From the NCBI GenBank assembly GCA_900469625.1, contig UBXV01000006.1, forward strand, positions 62,001 through 126,000: a stretch of DNA of 64,000 bases, given 5' to 3'. Of this stretch, positions 19,578-27,728 are shown piece by piece. A program made the translations under genes and the position numbers. The notes under the pieces were generated by a model, which made no database searches, was not told the origin of the DNA, and worked only from the letters and a program-made list of their open reading frames with translations. Each line of letters opens with the position of its first letter. Position 1 is the stretch's first letter. This stretch comes from Hyphomicrobiales bacterium (GTDB lineage Bacteria; Pseudomonadota; Alphaproteobacteria; Rhizobiales; Rhizobiaceae).

Positions 19578-20311
19578 GCGCCGATCTCCCGGCGACGGCG
19601 CCAGAACCGCTCCAGCGCCCAGGCGAGTGTCCCGCCGCCGACGCCGGCAAGCAGGATGTCGAATTCGGGCATCAGCCAATAGAACAACGGACCGGCGACC
19701 AGGCCGATGAGCAGCGCAATATGAACGACCGGATGGCGCGCCGAGTGCCAGATCGACGCCAGGAAATAGATTGGTGTCAGGAAGAACAGGCAACCCGCCA
19801 CGATCGGCGGGAAATCGGCGACGAAGTGATAGACGACCCCGACCAGCACCATGTTGGCGACAACAAGCGTAATGCCGAAGCCGGCGAAGAAGGCGACGCG
19901 CCTGTCGCGCGGCACCGCCTGTACCTTTTCCATCGCAAACACCCAGGCGGTGATCGCCACGAAATGCGACAGAAACAGCAAGAGCCATGTCGGCGTCTTC
20001 GACGTGCGCAATTCAGGAATGAGGGCGGCAACCATCGGCATCAAACGGACGGATGACAGCGAAACGGCAAGGAAGGCGGCGGCCAGGCTTGCGCCACTCA
20101 TCATAGAGCTGACGAGGATCACCTTGGCCGGAAGCGCCCAGACCATACCGGTCATGAAGACGACCTGTTCCGGCGGAATTCCCGCCTGCGCCGTCAGCGA
20201 ACAAAAGCCGACGAAGGACAGCATCAGAATAAAGGCGGGAAGGCTGAACAGGCCACGCATCCCGGTCAGAAACCAGACGACCGAAGACTGGTCGTTTTCA
20301 TCACTCTTCAT
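19574..20311 (-). CDS. AzlC family ABC-independent amino acid exporter, large subunit
   Basis: 245-residue membrane protein of the AzlC family, partner of the AzlD subunit downstream. Recognisable segments are SLPAFILMLSFVGFCSLTAQ, LSSVRLMPMVAALIPELR and a C-terminal PVVHIALLIGLVAGPLFYW. The start at 20311 (MKSDENDQ) lies seven bases after GGAA. An ATG eight codons further up has no ribosome binding site and would begin next to the clpA terminator. Export of branched-chain amino acids is inferred. Confidence 0.85.
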   Translation of the reverse strand: MKSDENDQSSVVWFLTGMRGLFSLPAFILMLSFVGFCSLTAQAGIPPEQVVFMTGMVWALPAKVILVSSMMSGASLAAAFLAVSLSSVRLMPMVAALIPELRTSKTPTWLLLFLSHFVAITAWVFAMEKVQAVPRDRRVAFFAGFGITLVVANMVLVGVVYHFVADFPPIVAGCLFFLTPIYFLASIWHSARHPVVHIALLIGLVAGPLFYWLMPEFDILLAGVGGGTLAWALERFWRRRREIGA

Positions 20312-20340
20312 CAGTCGTTCCGGGGTTCTCTTCATTCAGA

Positions 20341-20372
20341 AAAACGCTGCCGGATGTTCCCATCCGGCAGCG
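20341..20372 (-). terminator. Rho-independent terminator of clpSA
   Basis: A perfect 12-bp stem CGCTGCCGGATG/CATCCGGCAGCG with a four-base loop lies 23 bases after the clpA stop on the minus strand and ends in TTTT. It separates clpSA from azlCD. Confidence 0.88.
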
Positions 20373-20394
20373 CAGGGCATCGATTGCGATGCGA

Positions 20395-22914
20395 TTACTT
20401 CTTGCGAGGCACCTTCGGCACCGTCTTGCCCTTGCGTGGGCTGGCGGCGCTGGCGTCCTTGCCGTCCGGCTCGGACGAAGCCTTGGCTGTCGCCTTCTTC
20501 GGCTTGGCTTTCGATGCAGGCTCGGCGCCGACCGCTTCCTTTTCCTCGGCCTTCTTCGGCTTGGCGCTCTTCATCGCCGGGCGCGTCACTTCGGCCTTCG
20601 GCTTGATCGGCGCGGTCTCCTGCACGGCATCGAGCAGAAGGCCCCTGGTTCCGTCCGGCCGCGTGCCGATCGTCACCCTGAGAACACCACCCTTCTTCAA
20701 CTTGCCGAACAGAATTTCGTCTGCGAGCGGCTTCTTGATGTGCTCCTGGATGACGCGCGCAAGCGGACGCGCGCCCATCTTCTCGTCATAGCCCTTCTCC
20801 GCAAGCCAGGCGATGGCATCGGGGGCCAGATCGAAGGTGACGTTGCGTTCGGCCAGCTGGGTTTCCAGCTGCATGACGAACTTCTGCACCACCTGATGGA
20901 TGACCGGAGTCGGCAGCGATGCGAACGGGATGACCGCATCGAGACGATTGCGAAACTCGGGCGTGAACAGGCGGTTCAGCGCTTCCTCGTCTTCACCGGT
21001 GCGCTTGGAAGACCCGAAGCCGATAGCGGCCCGTGCCATTTCCGACGCACCCGCATTGGTCGTCATGATCAGGATGACGTTGCGGAAGTCGATCTTCTTG
21101 CCGTTGTGATCCGTCAGCGAGCCATGATCCATGACCTGCAGCAGGATGTTGAACAGGTCCGGATGAGCCTTTTCGATTTCATCGAGCAGCAGCACGCAAT
21201 GCGGATGCTGGTCGACGCCATCGGTCAGAAGACCGCCCTGATCGAAGCCGACATAGCCGGGAGGTGCGCCCAGCAGCCGCGATACGGTGTGGCGCTCCAT
21301 GTATTCCGACATGTCGAAACGCAGAAGCTCGACACCGAGCGACGTTGCCAGCTGCTTGGCGACCTCGGTCTTGCCGACACCCGTCGGGCCCGAGAAGACA
21401 TAGCAACCGATCGGCTTGTTCGGCTCGCGCAGGCCGGCTCGAGCCAGCTTGATCGACGAGGCAAGCGCCTCGATCGCCAGATCCTGGCCATAGACGACTG
21501 AGCGCAGCTCCTTCTCCAGATTGGCCAGCACCGCTTCGTCGTCCTTCGAGACGGTCTTCGGCGGAATGCGGGCCATCGTCGCGATGGTGGCTTCGATCTC
21601 GCGCTCGGTGATCAGCTTGCGACGCTTGCTGACCGGCAGCAGCATCTGTGCCGCGCCGGATTCGTCGATCACGTCGATCGCCTTGTCCGGGAGCTTGCGG
21701 TCGTTGATGTAGCGGGCCGAAAGCTCGACGGCAGCCTTGATCGCCTCATTCGAGTACTTCAGGTGGTGATAATCCTCGAAGTAGGGCTTCAGCCCCTTCA
21801 TGATCTCGATGGTATCGGCGATCGTCGGCTCGTTGACGTCGATCTTCTGGAAGCGACGCACCAGGGCGCGGTCCTTCTCGAAGAACTGGCGGTACTCCTT
21901 GTAGGTGGTCGAACCGATGCAGCGGATCGCGCCCGACGAGAGTGCAGGTTTCAACAGGTTCGACGCATCCATTGCACCACCCGACGTGGCGCCGGCGCCG
22001 ATGACGGTGTGAATTTCATCGATGAACAGCACGGCACCCGGATAGTCCTCAAGTTCCTTGACGACCTGCTTCAGGCGCTCCTCGAAGTCGCCGCGATAGC
22101 GCGTGCCGGCCAGAAGCGTGCCCATGTCGAGCGAGAAGATGGTCGCGTCCTGGAGCGCTTCCGGCACCTTCTTCTCGATGATGCGCTTGGCCAGGCCTTC
22201 GGCAATCGCCGTCTTGCCGACGCCGGGATCACCAACATAGAGCGGATTGTTCTTCGAGCGGCGGCAGAGAACCTGGATCGTCCGGTTGACTTCGGCGTGG
22301 CGGCCGATCAGCGGATCGATCTTGCCCGACTTCGCCTTTTCGTTGAGGTTGACGCAGTAAGCCGTCAGCGCGTCCTGCTGCTTCTTGGCGCTCGCCTCTT
22401 CGTTCTCCCGCTGGGGCTTCTGTTCGGCTTCATGCTCGTCGTTGCCGCGCACGGGACGTGCCTCGGAGCTTCCAGGCCGCTTGCCGATACCGTGGGAGAT
22501 GAAGTTGACGGCGTCGTAGCGCGTCATCTCCTGCTCCTGCAGGAAGTAGGCAGCATGGCTTTCGCGCTCGGCGAAGATGGCAACGAGAACATTTGCGCCC
22601 GTCACTTCCTCGCGCCCCGAAGACTGGACGTGAATGACGGCCCTCTGGATGACCCGCTGGAAGCCGGCAGTCGGCTTGGAATCCTCGTCGTAACCGGTGA
22701 TCAGGTTCGACAGTTCGTTGTCGACATAATCTGTCACGGTCTTGCGCAACGTCTCGAGATTGACGTTGCACGCACCCATCACGGCCGCCGCATCGGCATC
22801 GTCTATCAATGCCAGAAGCAGATGCTCGAGCGTCGCATATTCGTGGTGGCGCTCGTTGGCAAAAGTCAGTGCCTGGTGCAGCGCCTTTTCGAGGCTGGGC
22901 GAAAATGTTGGCAC
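20395..22914 (-). CDS. clpA: ATP-dependent Clp protease ATP-binding subunit ClpA
   Basis: 839-residue AAA+ unfoldase that feeds substrates into ClpP. An N-terminal Clp_N domain (FSPSLEKALHQALTFANERH) is followed by two AAA+ modules with Walker A motifs GDPGVGKTAIAEG and GPTGVGKTEVAKQ. Typical ClpA features include LFIDEIHTVIGAGATSGGAM and the second-module VRPLARVIQEHIKKPL-type segment (here GARPLARVIQEHIKKPLADE). Beyond it is a low-complexity Lys/Ala/Pro-rich basic tail of roughly 70 residues, absent from the shorter E. coli ClpA. It lies 9 bases after clpS. Confidence 0.96.
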   Translation of the reverse strand: MPTFSPSLEKALHQALTFANERHHEYATLEHLLLALIDDADAAAVMGACNVNLETLRKTVTDYVDNELSNLITGYDEDSKPTAGFQRVIQRAVIHVQSSGREEVTGANVLVAIFAERESHAAYFLQEQEMTRYDAVNFISHGIGKRPGSSEARPVRGNDEHEAEQKPQRENEEASAKKQQDALTAYCVNLNEKAKSGKIDPLIGRHAEVNRTIQVLCRRSKNNPLYVGDPGVGKTAIAEGLAKRIIEKKVPEALQDATIFSLDMGTLLAGTRYRGDFEERLKQVVKELEDYPGAVLFIDEIHTVIGAGATSGGAMDASNLLKPALSSGAIRCIGSTTYKEYRQFFEKDRALVRRFQKIDVNEPTIADTIEIMKGLKPYFEDYHHLKYSNEAIKAAVELSARYINDRKLPDKAIDVIDESGAAQMLLPVSKRRKLITEREIEATIATMARIPPKTVSKDDEAVLANLEKELRSVVYGQDLAIEALASSIKLARAGLREPNKPIGCYVFSGPTGVGKTEVAKQLATSLGVELLRFDMSEYMERHTVSRLLGAPPGYVGFDQGGLLTDGVDQHPHCVLLLDEIEKAHPDLFNILLQVMDHGSLTDHNGKKIDFRNVILIMTTNAGASEMARAAIGFGSSKRTGEDEEALNRLFTPEFRNRLDAVIPFASLPTPVIHQVVQKFVMQLETQLAERNVTFDLAPDAIAWLAEKGYDEKMGARPLARVIQEHIKKPLADEILFGKLKKGGVLRVTIGTRPDGTRGLLLDAVQETAPIKPKAEVTRPAMKSAKPKKAEEKEAVGAEPASKAKPKKATAKASSEPDGKDASAASPRKGKTVPKVPRKK

Positions 22915-22923
22915 GTTAGTTCC

Positions 22924-23277
22924 TCATTTCTTTTCCATGACGCATTGCAACGGATGCTGATGCTGGCGGGCGAAGTCCATCACCTGTGTCACCTTCGTCT
23001 CGGCGACTTCATACGTAAAGACGCCGCACTCGCCCACACCGTGATTGTGGACGTGGAGCATGATGCGAGTCGCCTCTTCCGGATTCTTCTGAAAGAAGCG
23101 CTCCAGAATGTGGATGACAAACTCCATTGGCGTGTAATCGTCATTCAAAAGCAGAACGCGATACAAACTCGGCTTCTTGGTCTTCGGCTTGGTGCGCGTG
23201 ATGACGGAGGTGCTGCGATTGCTGCCGCCTCCTTCGTCGTCGCTTCCTTGCTGCATCCGGACCGGCATGGCGATCAT
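22924..23277 (-). CDS. clpS: ATP-dependent Clp protease adaptor ClpS
   Basis: 117-residue adaptor that binds the ClpA N-domain and delivers N-end-rule substrates. The core [20 protein letters not shown] holds the acidic N-degron pocket residues, followed by AMLHVHNHG-like [20 protein letters not shown]. The N-terminal about 35 residues are a flexible Gly/Ser/Lys stretch, as usual. The ATG at 23277 has AAGGA nine bases upstream. It is the first gene of clpSA. Confidence 0.96.
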   Translation of the reverse strand: MIAMPVRMQQGSDDEGGGSNRSTSVITRTKPKTKKPSLYRVLLLNDDYTPMEFVIHILERFFQKNPEEATRIMLHVHNHGVGECGVFTYEVAETKVTQVMDFARQHQHPLQCVMEKK

Positions 23278-23458
23278 TCGTGTCTTTTCCTTAGTACAAG
23301 CCGCGGATCCATCTGAGGTGGCCGCAGCGTGCTTGCCCTTTATCTAATGGTTCGTTTCCAGATTTTAAGACCGAACCAACGCACTGCAATCATAATCGCA
23401 CGGACAGGCATAAGATTGATCAACTTTCTTCGATCCACCGCGAAGTGTTGAAAACAGC

Positions 23459-23490
23459 AAAAAGGCCGGTCGCTGTATCGGCGACCGGCC
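23459..23490 (-). terminator. Rho-independent terminator of the phasin gene
   Basis: A perfect 10-bp stem GGCCGGTCGC/GCGACCGGCC with a seven-base loop lies 28 bases downstream of the phasin stop and ends in TTTTT on the minus strand. A strong terminator suits a highly expressed single gene. Confidence 0.92.
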
Positions 23491-23517
23491 TTCCAATGAC
23501 GGCAATGATCCGTTGCG

Positions 23518-23871
23518 TTACGCGGCAGCGGCAGCCTTGACCGCTGCGGTCGCCTTGGCGACCGGCGCTTCGTAGGGCTTGTAGGCGTCCTTGGCGAGGT
23601 CGGCGTACATTTCGCCGATCTTCGTCGCCTCAGCAAAGAAGCCCTCATAGCTCGACTTCAGGAAGTTGGTCTGCAGTTCGAAAGCCGTCTCGACGCTCTT
23701 GACGCTGGAGAGCTTCTCCACATGCGCAACGCCGTCTTCAAAGGATTTCTTGGAGAAATCGGCGGCCTCGGTCGCAATGGCCTGAAGGCCCTTGGTCCAG
23801 GCGGAATAGCTCTTCACAGCCACGTCAATGGCTTCTTTGCTTTTCTTGTTTGCATCATCGAAGTTGAACAT
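23518..23871 (-). CDS. Phasin family protein
   Basis: 117-residue phasin (Phasin_2 type), a small amphipathic helical protein that coats polyhydroxybutyrate granules. The sequence opens MFNFDDANKKSKEAIDVAVK and runs through KSVETAFELQTNFLKSSYEG, closing with an Ala-rich tail (KATAAVKAAAAA). No signal peptide is present, and only the helical repeat-like pattern is seen. AAGGAG lies seven bases before the ATG. It is monocistronic between its own promoter and terminator, and upstream DNA has TGCA-rich sites expected for a PHB-responsive repressor. Confidence 0.9.
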   Translation of the reverse strand: MFNFDDANKKSKEAIDVAVKSYSAWTKGLQAIATEAADFSKKSFEDGVAHVEKLSSVKSVETAFELQTNFLKSSYEGFFAEATKIGEMYADLAKDAYKPYEAPVAKATAAVKAAAAA

Positions 23872-23910
23872 CCGGTGTCTCCTTGAGTGACGGCCTGATC
23901 TGGAGGCTTC

Positions 23911-23939
23911 AGTTTATGTGCACTGCACAAAAAGTCAAG
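23911..23939 (-). promoter_or_regulatory. Phasin promoter with operator palindrome in the spacer
   Basis: On the minus strand CTTGAC (23939-23934) and TAAACT (23916-23911) are exactly 17 bases apart, close to the rhizobial housekeeping consensus. The 13-base palindrome TGTGCACTGCACA (23917-23929) fills the spacer, ending directly against the -10. A protein bound there would block RNA polymerase. The promoter is about 40 bases before the phasin ATG. Confidence 0.7.
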
Positions 23940-23946
23940 TCGAGCG

Positions 23947-23997
23947 TGCAATGCAATAAAATGCAATGCTTGCAACACCTTGATGAAAATGCAGTGC
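23947..23997. promoter_or_regulatory. TGCA-rich array upstream of the phasin promoter, candidate PhaR/AniA sites
   Basis: TGCA occurs at 23947, 23952, 23962, 23971 and 23990, with further TGC triplets at 23967 and 23995, in an otherwise AT-rich stretch. The PhaR family of PHB-sensing repressors is known to bind TGC/TGCA-rich DNA upstream of phasin genes in alphaproteobacteria. No phaR gene is in this window, so the assignment to that regulator (AniA in rhizobia) is inferred. Confidence 0.55.
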
Positions 23998-24047
23998 GAA
24001 CACGCGATTTTCATCGCATTTCCACCCGGAAAAACACGAAAGCATAG

Positions 24048-24078
24048 AAAAACCCGGCGCGATCGCTCGCCACCGGGT
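24048..24078 (-). terminator. Terminator after the DUF3126 gene
   Basis: On the minus strand a six-bp outer stem ACCCGG/CCGGGT encloses a partly paired GC-rich loop and is followed by a run of T residues. It lies 28 bases after the DUF3126 stop. Confidence 0.65.
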
Positions 24079-24105
24079 CATTCTGTAAATCCGTCGATCG
24101 GCGAC

Positions 24106-24309
24106 TTAGAGGTCGATGTCGAGGATCGCCATGGAGAAATTGTAGGACAGTTCGCCGTCCTCTTCGTCGCGGAAGACGACGCCGAGGAATTCGTCACCGA
24201 GATAGACTTCAGCCGACTCATCCTTCTTCGGGCGAGCCTTGACCACCATCGACTGGTTGAACGTGCGCTTGAGGTAGGCTTCAAGCTTGCGGATTTCTTC
24301 GGGCTTCAA
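24106..24309 (-). CDS. DUF3126 family protein
   Basis: 67-residue conserved protein of the alphaproteobacterial family DUF3126; function unknown. The sequence starts MKPEEIRKLEAYLKRTFN, has a beta-rich middle (AEVYLGDEFLGVVFRDEEDG) and ends in NFSMAILDIDL. No signal peptide or metal motif is seen. It lies downstream of cysE by about 100 bases with its own terminator; the neighbour gives no clue to its role. Confidence 0.85.
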   Translation of the reverse strand: MKPEEIRKLEAYLKRTFNQSMVVKARPKKDESAEVYLGDEFLGVVFRDEEDGELSYNFSMAILDIDL

Positions 24310-24409
24310 ATGTCTTCTCCGTAGCCGTTTTTGATGTGCGGCGCTTCTCGCACGCTGCGTTGGCGGGTGTAAACCCCTCGAAAGCGGCTACGCACCGGTT
24401 CCCGATGGT

Positions 24410-25237
24410 TCAGATTTCGAAGCTCGACAGGATCTGGTCCATCTGGCGCGAAGGCTCGGAACATCCAGCTTCCCCGACGACCTTGGCCGGAACGCCGGCA
24501 ACCGTCGATTTGGGCGGCACCGGCTTAAGCACCACAGAACCGGCGGCGATGCGCGAGCAATGGCCGATGTGAATATTGCCGAGGATCTTGGCGCCAGCGC
24601 CGATCAGCACGCCGTCGGCGATCTTCGGATGACGGTCGCTGCCTTCCTTGCCGGTGCCGCCAAGCGTGACACCATGCAGGATCGAGACATTGTCGCCGAT
24701 GACCGCGGTCTCACCGACGACCAGGCCGGTGGCGTGATCGAGGAAGATGCCACGGCCGATGCGGGCGGCCGGATTAATGTCCGTCTGGTAGACGCTCGAT
24801 GCCCTGCTTTGCAGATAGAAGGCGAAATCCCGCCGCCCGCGCTTCAGGAGCCAATGGGCGAGACGGTGCGTCTGGATGGCATGAAAGCCCTTGAAATACA
24901 GCACCGGCTCGAGGAAGCGGGTGCAGGCCGGGTCACGATCATAGAAAGCCTGGATGTCGACACGCAGGATCGTGCCCCATTCCGGCCAGTCCTCGAGCAT
25001 CTCGGCAAACGTCTGGCGCAAGAGGTTTGCCTGCAGATCAGGATGATCGAGGCGCTCGCAGATGCGGTAGACGACGCTTTCCTCCAGGGAGTGCTGGTTG
25101 ACGACGGTGGAATAGAGGAACGCGGCCAGCATCGGGTCCTGCTCGGCGGCAAGCCGGGCCTCCTCGCGCAGGCTGCTCCAGATCGGATCCATCACCTTGA
25201 GGGTTTCCGTCTGACGAAGTTCGGTCGTCGCGACCAT
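24410..25237 (-). CDS. cysE: Serine O-acetyltransferase
   Basis: 275-residue enzyme making O-acetylserine from serine and acetyl-CoA, the first step of cysteine synthesis. An N-terminal helical SATase domain (DPIWSSLREEARLAAEQDPM) is followed by a hexapeptide beta-helix with IGRGIFLDHATGLVVGETAV (catalytic His-Asp region) and HGVTLGGTGK. It ends in an Ile (SFEI), consistent with the C-terminal tail that docks into CysK. ATG at 25237 is seven bases after GGAG; upstream codons in frame have no family character. Confidence 0.95.
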   Translation of the reverse strand: MVATTELRQTETLKVMDPIWSSLREEARLAAEQDPMLAAFLYSTVVNQHSLEESVVYRICERLDHPDLQANLLRQTFAEMLEDWPEWGTILRVDIQAFYDRDPACTRFLEPVLYFKGFHAIQTHRLAHWLLKRGRRDFAFYLQSRASSVYQTDINPAARIGRGIFLDHATGLVVGETAVIGDNVSILHGVTLGGTGKEGSDRHPKIADGVLIGAGAKILGNIHIGHCSRIAAGSVVLKPVPPKSTVAGVPAKVVGEAGCSEPSRQMDQILSSFEI

Positions 25238-25337
25238 CGTCGCACTCCTTCTCAATCGGTCTATGCCATCAATATAGGGGAAATTCGGCAGGACATAAAT
25301 GGCCTGATACCAGTTCGACCGAAGGTCGTAGCCCCGC

Positions 25338-26123
25338 CTAAGCTCGCCCGACCTCCTCGAGGAATTCGAGGACCGCCTTCTTGAAGACCCGGTCGCCGAC
25401 GGCAAGCATATGGTCTCTGCCGGGAATATCAAGCGCGCGGGCATGCGGCATCAGCGCTGCCAGTTCCTGTGGCGAGCCGGCGATGTCGTCCTTGGTGCCG
25501 ACGCCGATCAGCGTCGGAATGTCGATCCGCCCCATATCCTCGGGCGTCAGCAGGTCGCGCGAGGTCGAGATGCAGGCGGCGAGCGCCTGGCGATCGCTCT
25601 TCGTCTGGTCAGCAAAGGCGCGGAACATGCGGCCACGCGCATGCGTCACAACTTCGAGCGAGGGCGCCGTCAATGCGTCGGCGATCGGATCCCAGTCGCC
25701 GACGCCGGTGACCATGCCGATGCCGAGGCCGCCGAACACCAGGGAGCGCACGCGATCGGGATGGGCCAGCGCCAGGAACGCGGAAACGCGGGCACCCATC
25801 GAATAGCCCATGACATGCGCCTCGGCGATACCGAGATGGGTCAGCAGGGCGGCGGCGTCGCCTGCCATCTGCTGAGGATGGTAGAGGTCGGGATCATACG
25901 GCTTTGCGCTCTTGCCGTGGCCGCGGTTGTCGAGCGCGATCACCCGGTAGCCGGCGTCGCCAAGCGTCTTCAGCCAGCCGGGGAAAACCCAGTTGACATT
26001 GGCGCTCGAGGCAAAGCCGTGAATGAGCAGCACCGGCGCGCCCGCAGGATCGCCCTCGTCGAAGAAGGCGATATCCAGCCCTTCATGGGTGAAGTGCGAA
26101 AACGGCGGCGGGGTGAGATCCAT
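25338..26123 (-). CDS. Alpha/beta hydrolase
   Basis: 261-residue alpha/beta-hydrolase-fold protein. The oxyanion region VLLIHGFASS, the conserved ALDNRGHGKS, the nucleophile elbow GYSMGA (nucleophilic Ser) and the C-terminal GRDHMLAVGD (catalytic His) are all present, so it should be active. No signal peptide. The substrate cannot be told; esterase, lactonase or C-C bond hydrolase are all possible. It lies upstream of cysE in the same direction and divergent from the CHCC zinc protein gene. Confidence 0.85.
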   Translation of the reverse strand: MDLTPPPFSHFTHEGLDIAFFDEGDPAGAPVLLIHGFASSANVNWVFPGWLKTLGDAGYRVIALDNRGHGKSAKPYDPDLYHPQQMAGDAAALLTHLGIAEAHVMGYSMGARVSAFLALAHPDRVRSLVFGGLGIGMVTGVGDWDPIADALTAPSLEVVTHARGRMFRAFADQTKSDRQALAACISTSRDLLTPEDMGRIDIPTLIGVGTKDDIAGSPQELAALMPHARALDIPGRDHMLAVGDRVFKKAVLEFLEEVGRA

Positions 26124-26301
26124 TCTTCCAGTCCTTGAGGCGTATCGGTTTGGCGCAACCTAATTTGTCACCCTTTGGAGGGAAACCCCGCGCCGGCAAA
26201 AACCACAGGTGCGGCGTGTTTGCCGCTACACATTTCCGACAAAGCTCACTATGGTGCCGGCAAATTCGACCCTCAAAGACTTGCATACATCGGAGCATGA
26301 C

Positions 26302-26547
26302 ATGGCCGGCCACAGCATCCCGCATTTCCAGAATGACGGCGGACACCAGGCAATCGAGATCGGCGTCAAGGAATTCATGTGCACCGGCGCGTCGGTTCCC
26401 TACGACCATCCGCACATCTTCATCGACATGGGCGACGACCACGAAAAGGTCTGCTCCTATTGTTCGACGCTCTACCGCTACAATCCGAAGCTGAAGGCGA
26501 CCGAAACCAACCCGCCGGGCTGTCTCTTCACCTTCCAGGCAGCCTGA
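26302..26547 (+). CDS. Zinc-finger (CHCC) domain protein, NDUFS6-like
   Basis: 81-residue protein of the zf-CHCC family, the bacterial relative of mitochondrial complex I subunit NDUFS6. The ligands are in FMCTGASVPYDHPHIFIDMG and KVCSYCSTLYRYNP (Cys, His, and a C-x2-C pair). ATG at 26302 follows GGAG. A role tied to respiratory complex I is known for the mitochondrial homologue; for this protein it is inferred. The next gene follows after nine bases on the same strand. Confidence 0.88.
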   Translation: MAGHSIPHFQNDGGHQAIEIGVKEFMCTGASVPYDHPHIFIDMGDDHEKVCSYCSTLYRYNPKLKATETNPPGCLFTFQAA

Positions 26548-26556
26548 TTTCCGCCG

Positions 26557-27723
26557 ATGTCGAAGACGATCGCGATCGTCGGCGCCGGTGTCGGCGGGCT
26601 GACGGCGGCATTATGCCTGACGCGTCGCGGCTTCGAGGTCGACATCATCGAGCAGGCAGCCCTTCTGACCGAGGTCGGAGCCGGGCTTCAGATCTCCCCG
26701 AATGCATCGCGCATCCTCGCCGAACTCGGCCTGCTAGGCGCGCTTGAAGCTGTTTGGACCGAGCCGGACGCAATCACGCTTGCCGACGGCATGTCCCTGC
26801 GCCCGCTTGCAAGCGTCGCTTCGGGGCGTTTTGCCCGTGACCGCTGGCATGCGCCCTATGGCGTGCTTCATCGGGCGAGCCTTCAACGTATCTTGCTTGC
26901 CGCCGTTGAAGCCGAGCCGAGATGCCACCTGCACCTCGGACACCGGATCGACGGAGATCCGCAGCGGGCGATCGCCGCCATCACCGGGCGCACGCCAACG
27001 CTGATCGTCGGCGCTGACGGTATCTGGTCGCGGCTGCGCAATACCGTTCCAGGCGCCGGTCGGGTCCAGTTTTCGGGCAACGTCGCCTGGCGCATGACCG
27101 TCACGCGCCATGCCGCCGCCGGCCTACTGCGGCCGGATCGCGTTTCGGCCTTTCTCGGATCGAGGGCGCATCTGGTCGCCTACCCGCTGCGCGAGATCGA
27201 CGGCTTCAATCTGGTTGCGATCATCGAGGGCAAGGAAACCGACAGCGTCTGGGTCGGCAAGGATGCGGACGTGAGGCGCCACGACTATCTCGCCGCCTTC
27301 TCCGCCTGGAACCATGGACTACGGACGCTATTGAAAAACGCCGACTCGCCGAGCTACTGGCCGCTGTGCACGGTGAGCGACGGGGCTTGGCAGGATGGCG
27401 CAAAGACCGTTCTGATCGGAGATGCCGCCCACGCCATGACACCCTTCGCGGCGCAAGGCGCCGCAATGGCGATCGAGGATGCGTCGGCGCTTGCAACGTG
27501 CCTGGCGGATACCAACGACATCACGCTGGCCTTGCGAGTTTTCGAAACCGGACGCCGTCCGCGCATCGCGCAGGTGCGCAGGCGGGCCGCCTTCAACCGT
27601 TTTGCCTACCACGCCCGTGGACCGCTGAGGATCGGACGCAACGTCATCCTGTCGATGAAAGGTCCGGAAGCGCTCGCAGCCGACTTCGATTGGCTCTACG
27701 GCTACGGCGCTCCCGCACGGTAA
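26557..27723 (+). CDS. FAD-dependent monooxygenase (salicylate hydroxylase-like)
   Basis: 388-residue class A flavoprotein monooxygenase. The Rossmann motif IVGAGVGGLTAALCLTRRGF is at residue 5, the DG motif LIVGADGIWSRLRN in the middle, and the GD motif LIGDAAHAMTPFAAQGAAMA near residue 290. It resembles salicylate/3-hydroxybenzoate 6-hydroxylases and uses NAD(P)H and O2 to hydroxylate an aromatic ring. The substrate is not inferable from context. It is convergent with metC, five bases apart, with no visible terminator. Confidence 0.87.
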   Translation: MSKTIAIVGAGVGGLTAALCLTRRGFEVDIIEQAALLTEVGAGLQISPNASRILAELGLLGALEAVWTEPDAITLADGMSLRPLASVASGRFARDRWHAPYGVLHRASLQRILLAAVEAEPRCHLHLGHRIDGDPQRAIAAITGRTPTLIVGADGIWSRLRNTVPGAGRVQFSGNVAWRMTVTRHAAAGLLRPDRVSAFLGSRAHLVAYPLREIDGFNLVAIIEGKETDSVWVGKDADVRRHDYLAAFSAWNHGLRTLLKNADSPSYWPLCTVSDGAWQDGAKTVLIGDAAHAMTPFAAQGAAMAIEDASALATCLADTNDITLALRVFETGRRPRIAQVRRRAAFNRFAYHARGPLRIGRNVILSMKGPEALAADFDWLYGYGAPAR

Positions 27724-27728
27724 GTCGG

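Noticed and set aside
21763-23316. A 517-codon plus-strand frame opposite clpA and clpS
   Set aside because: A shadow of the ClpA/ClpS reading frames, with no recognisable protein features.
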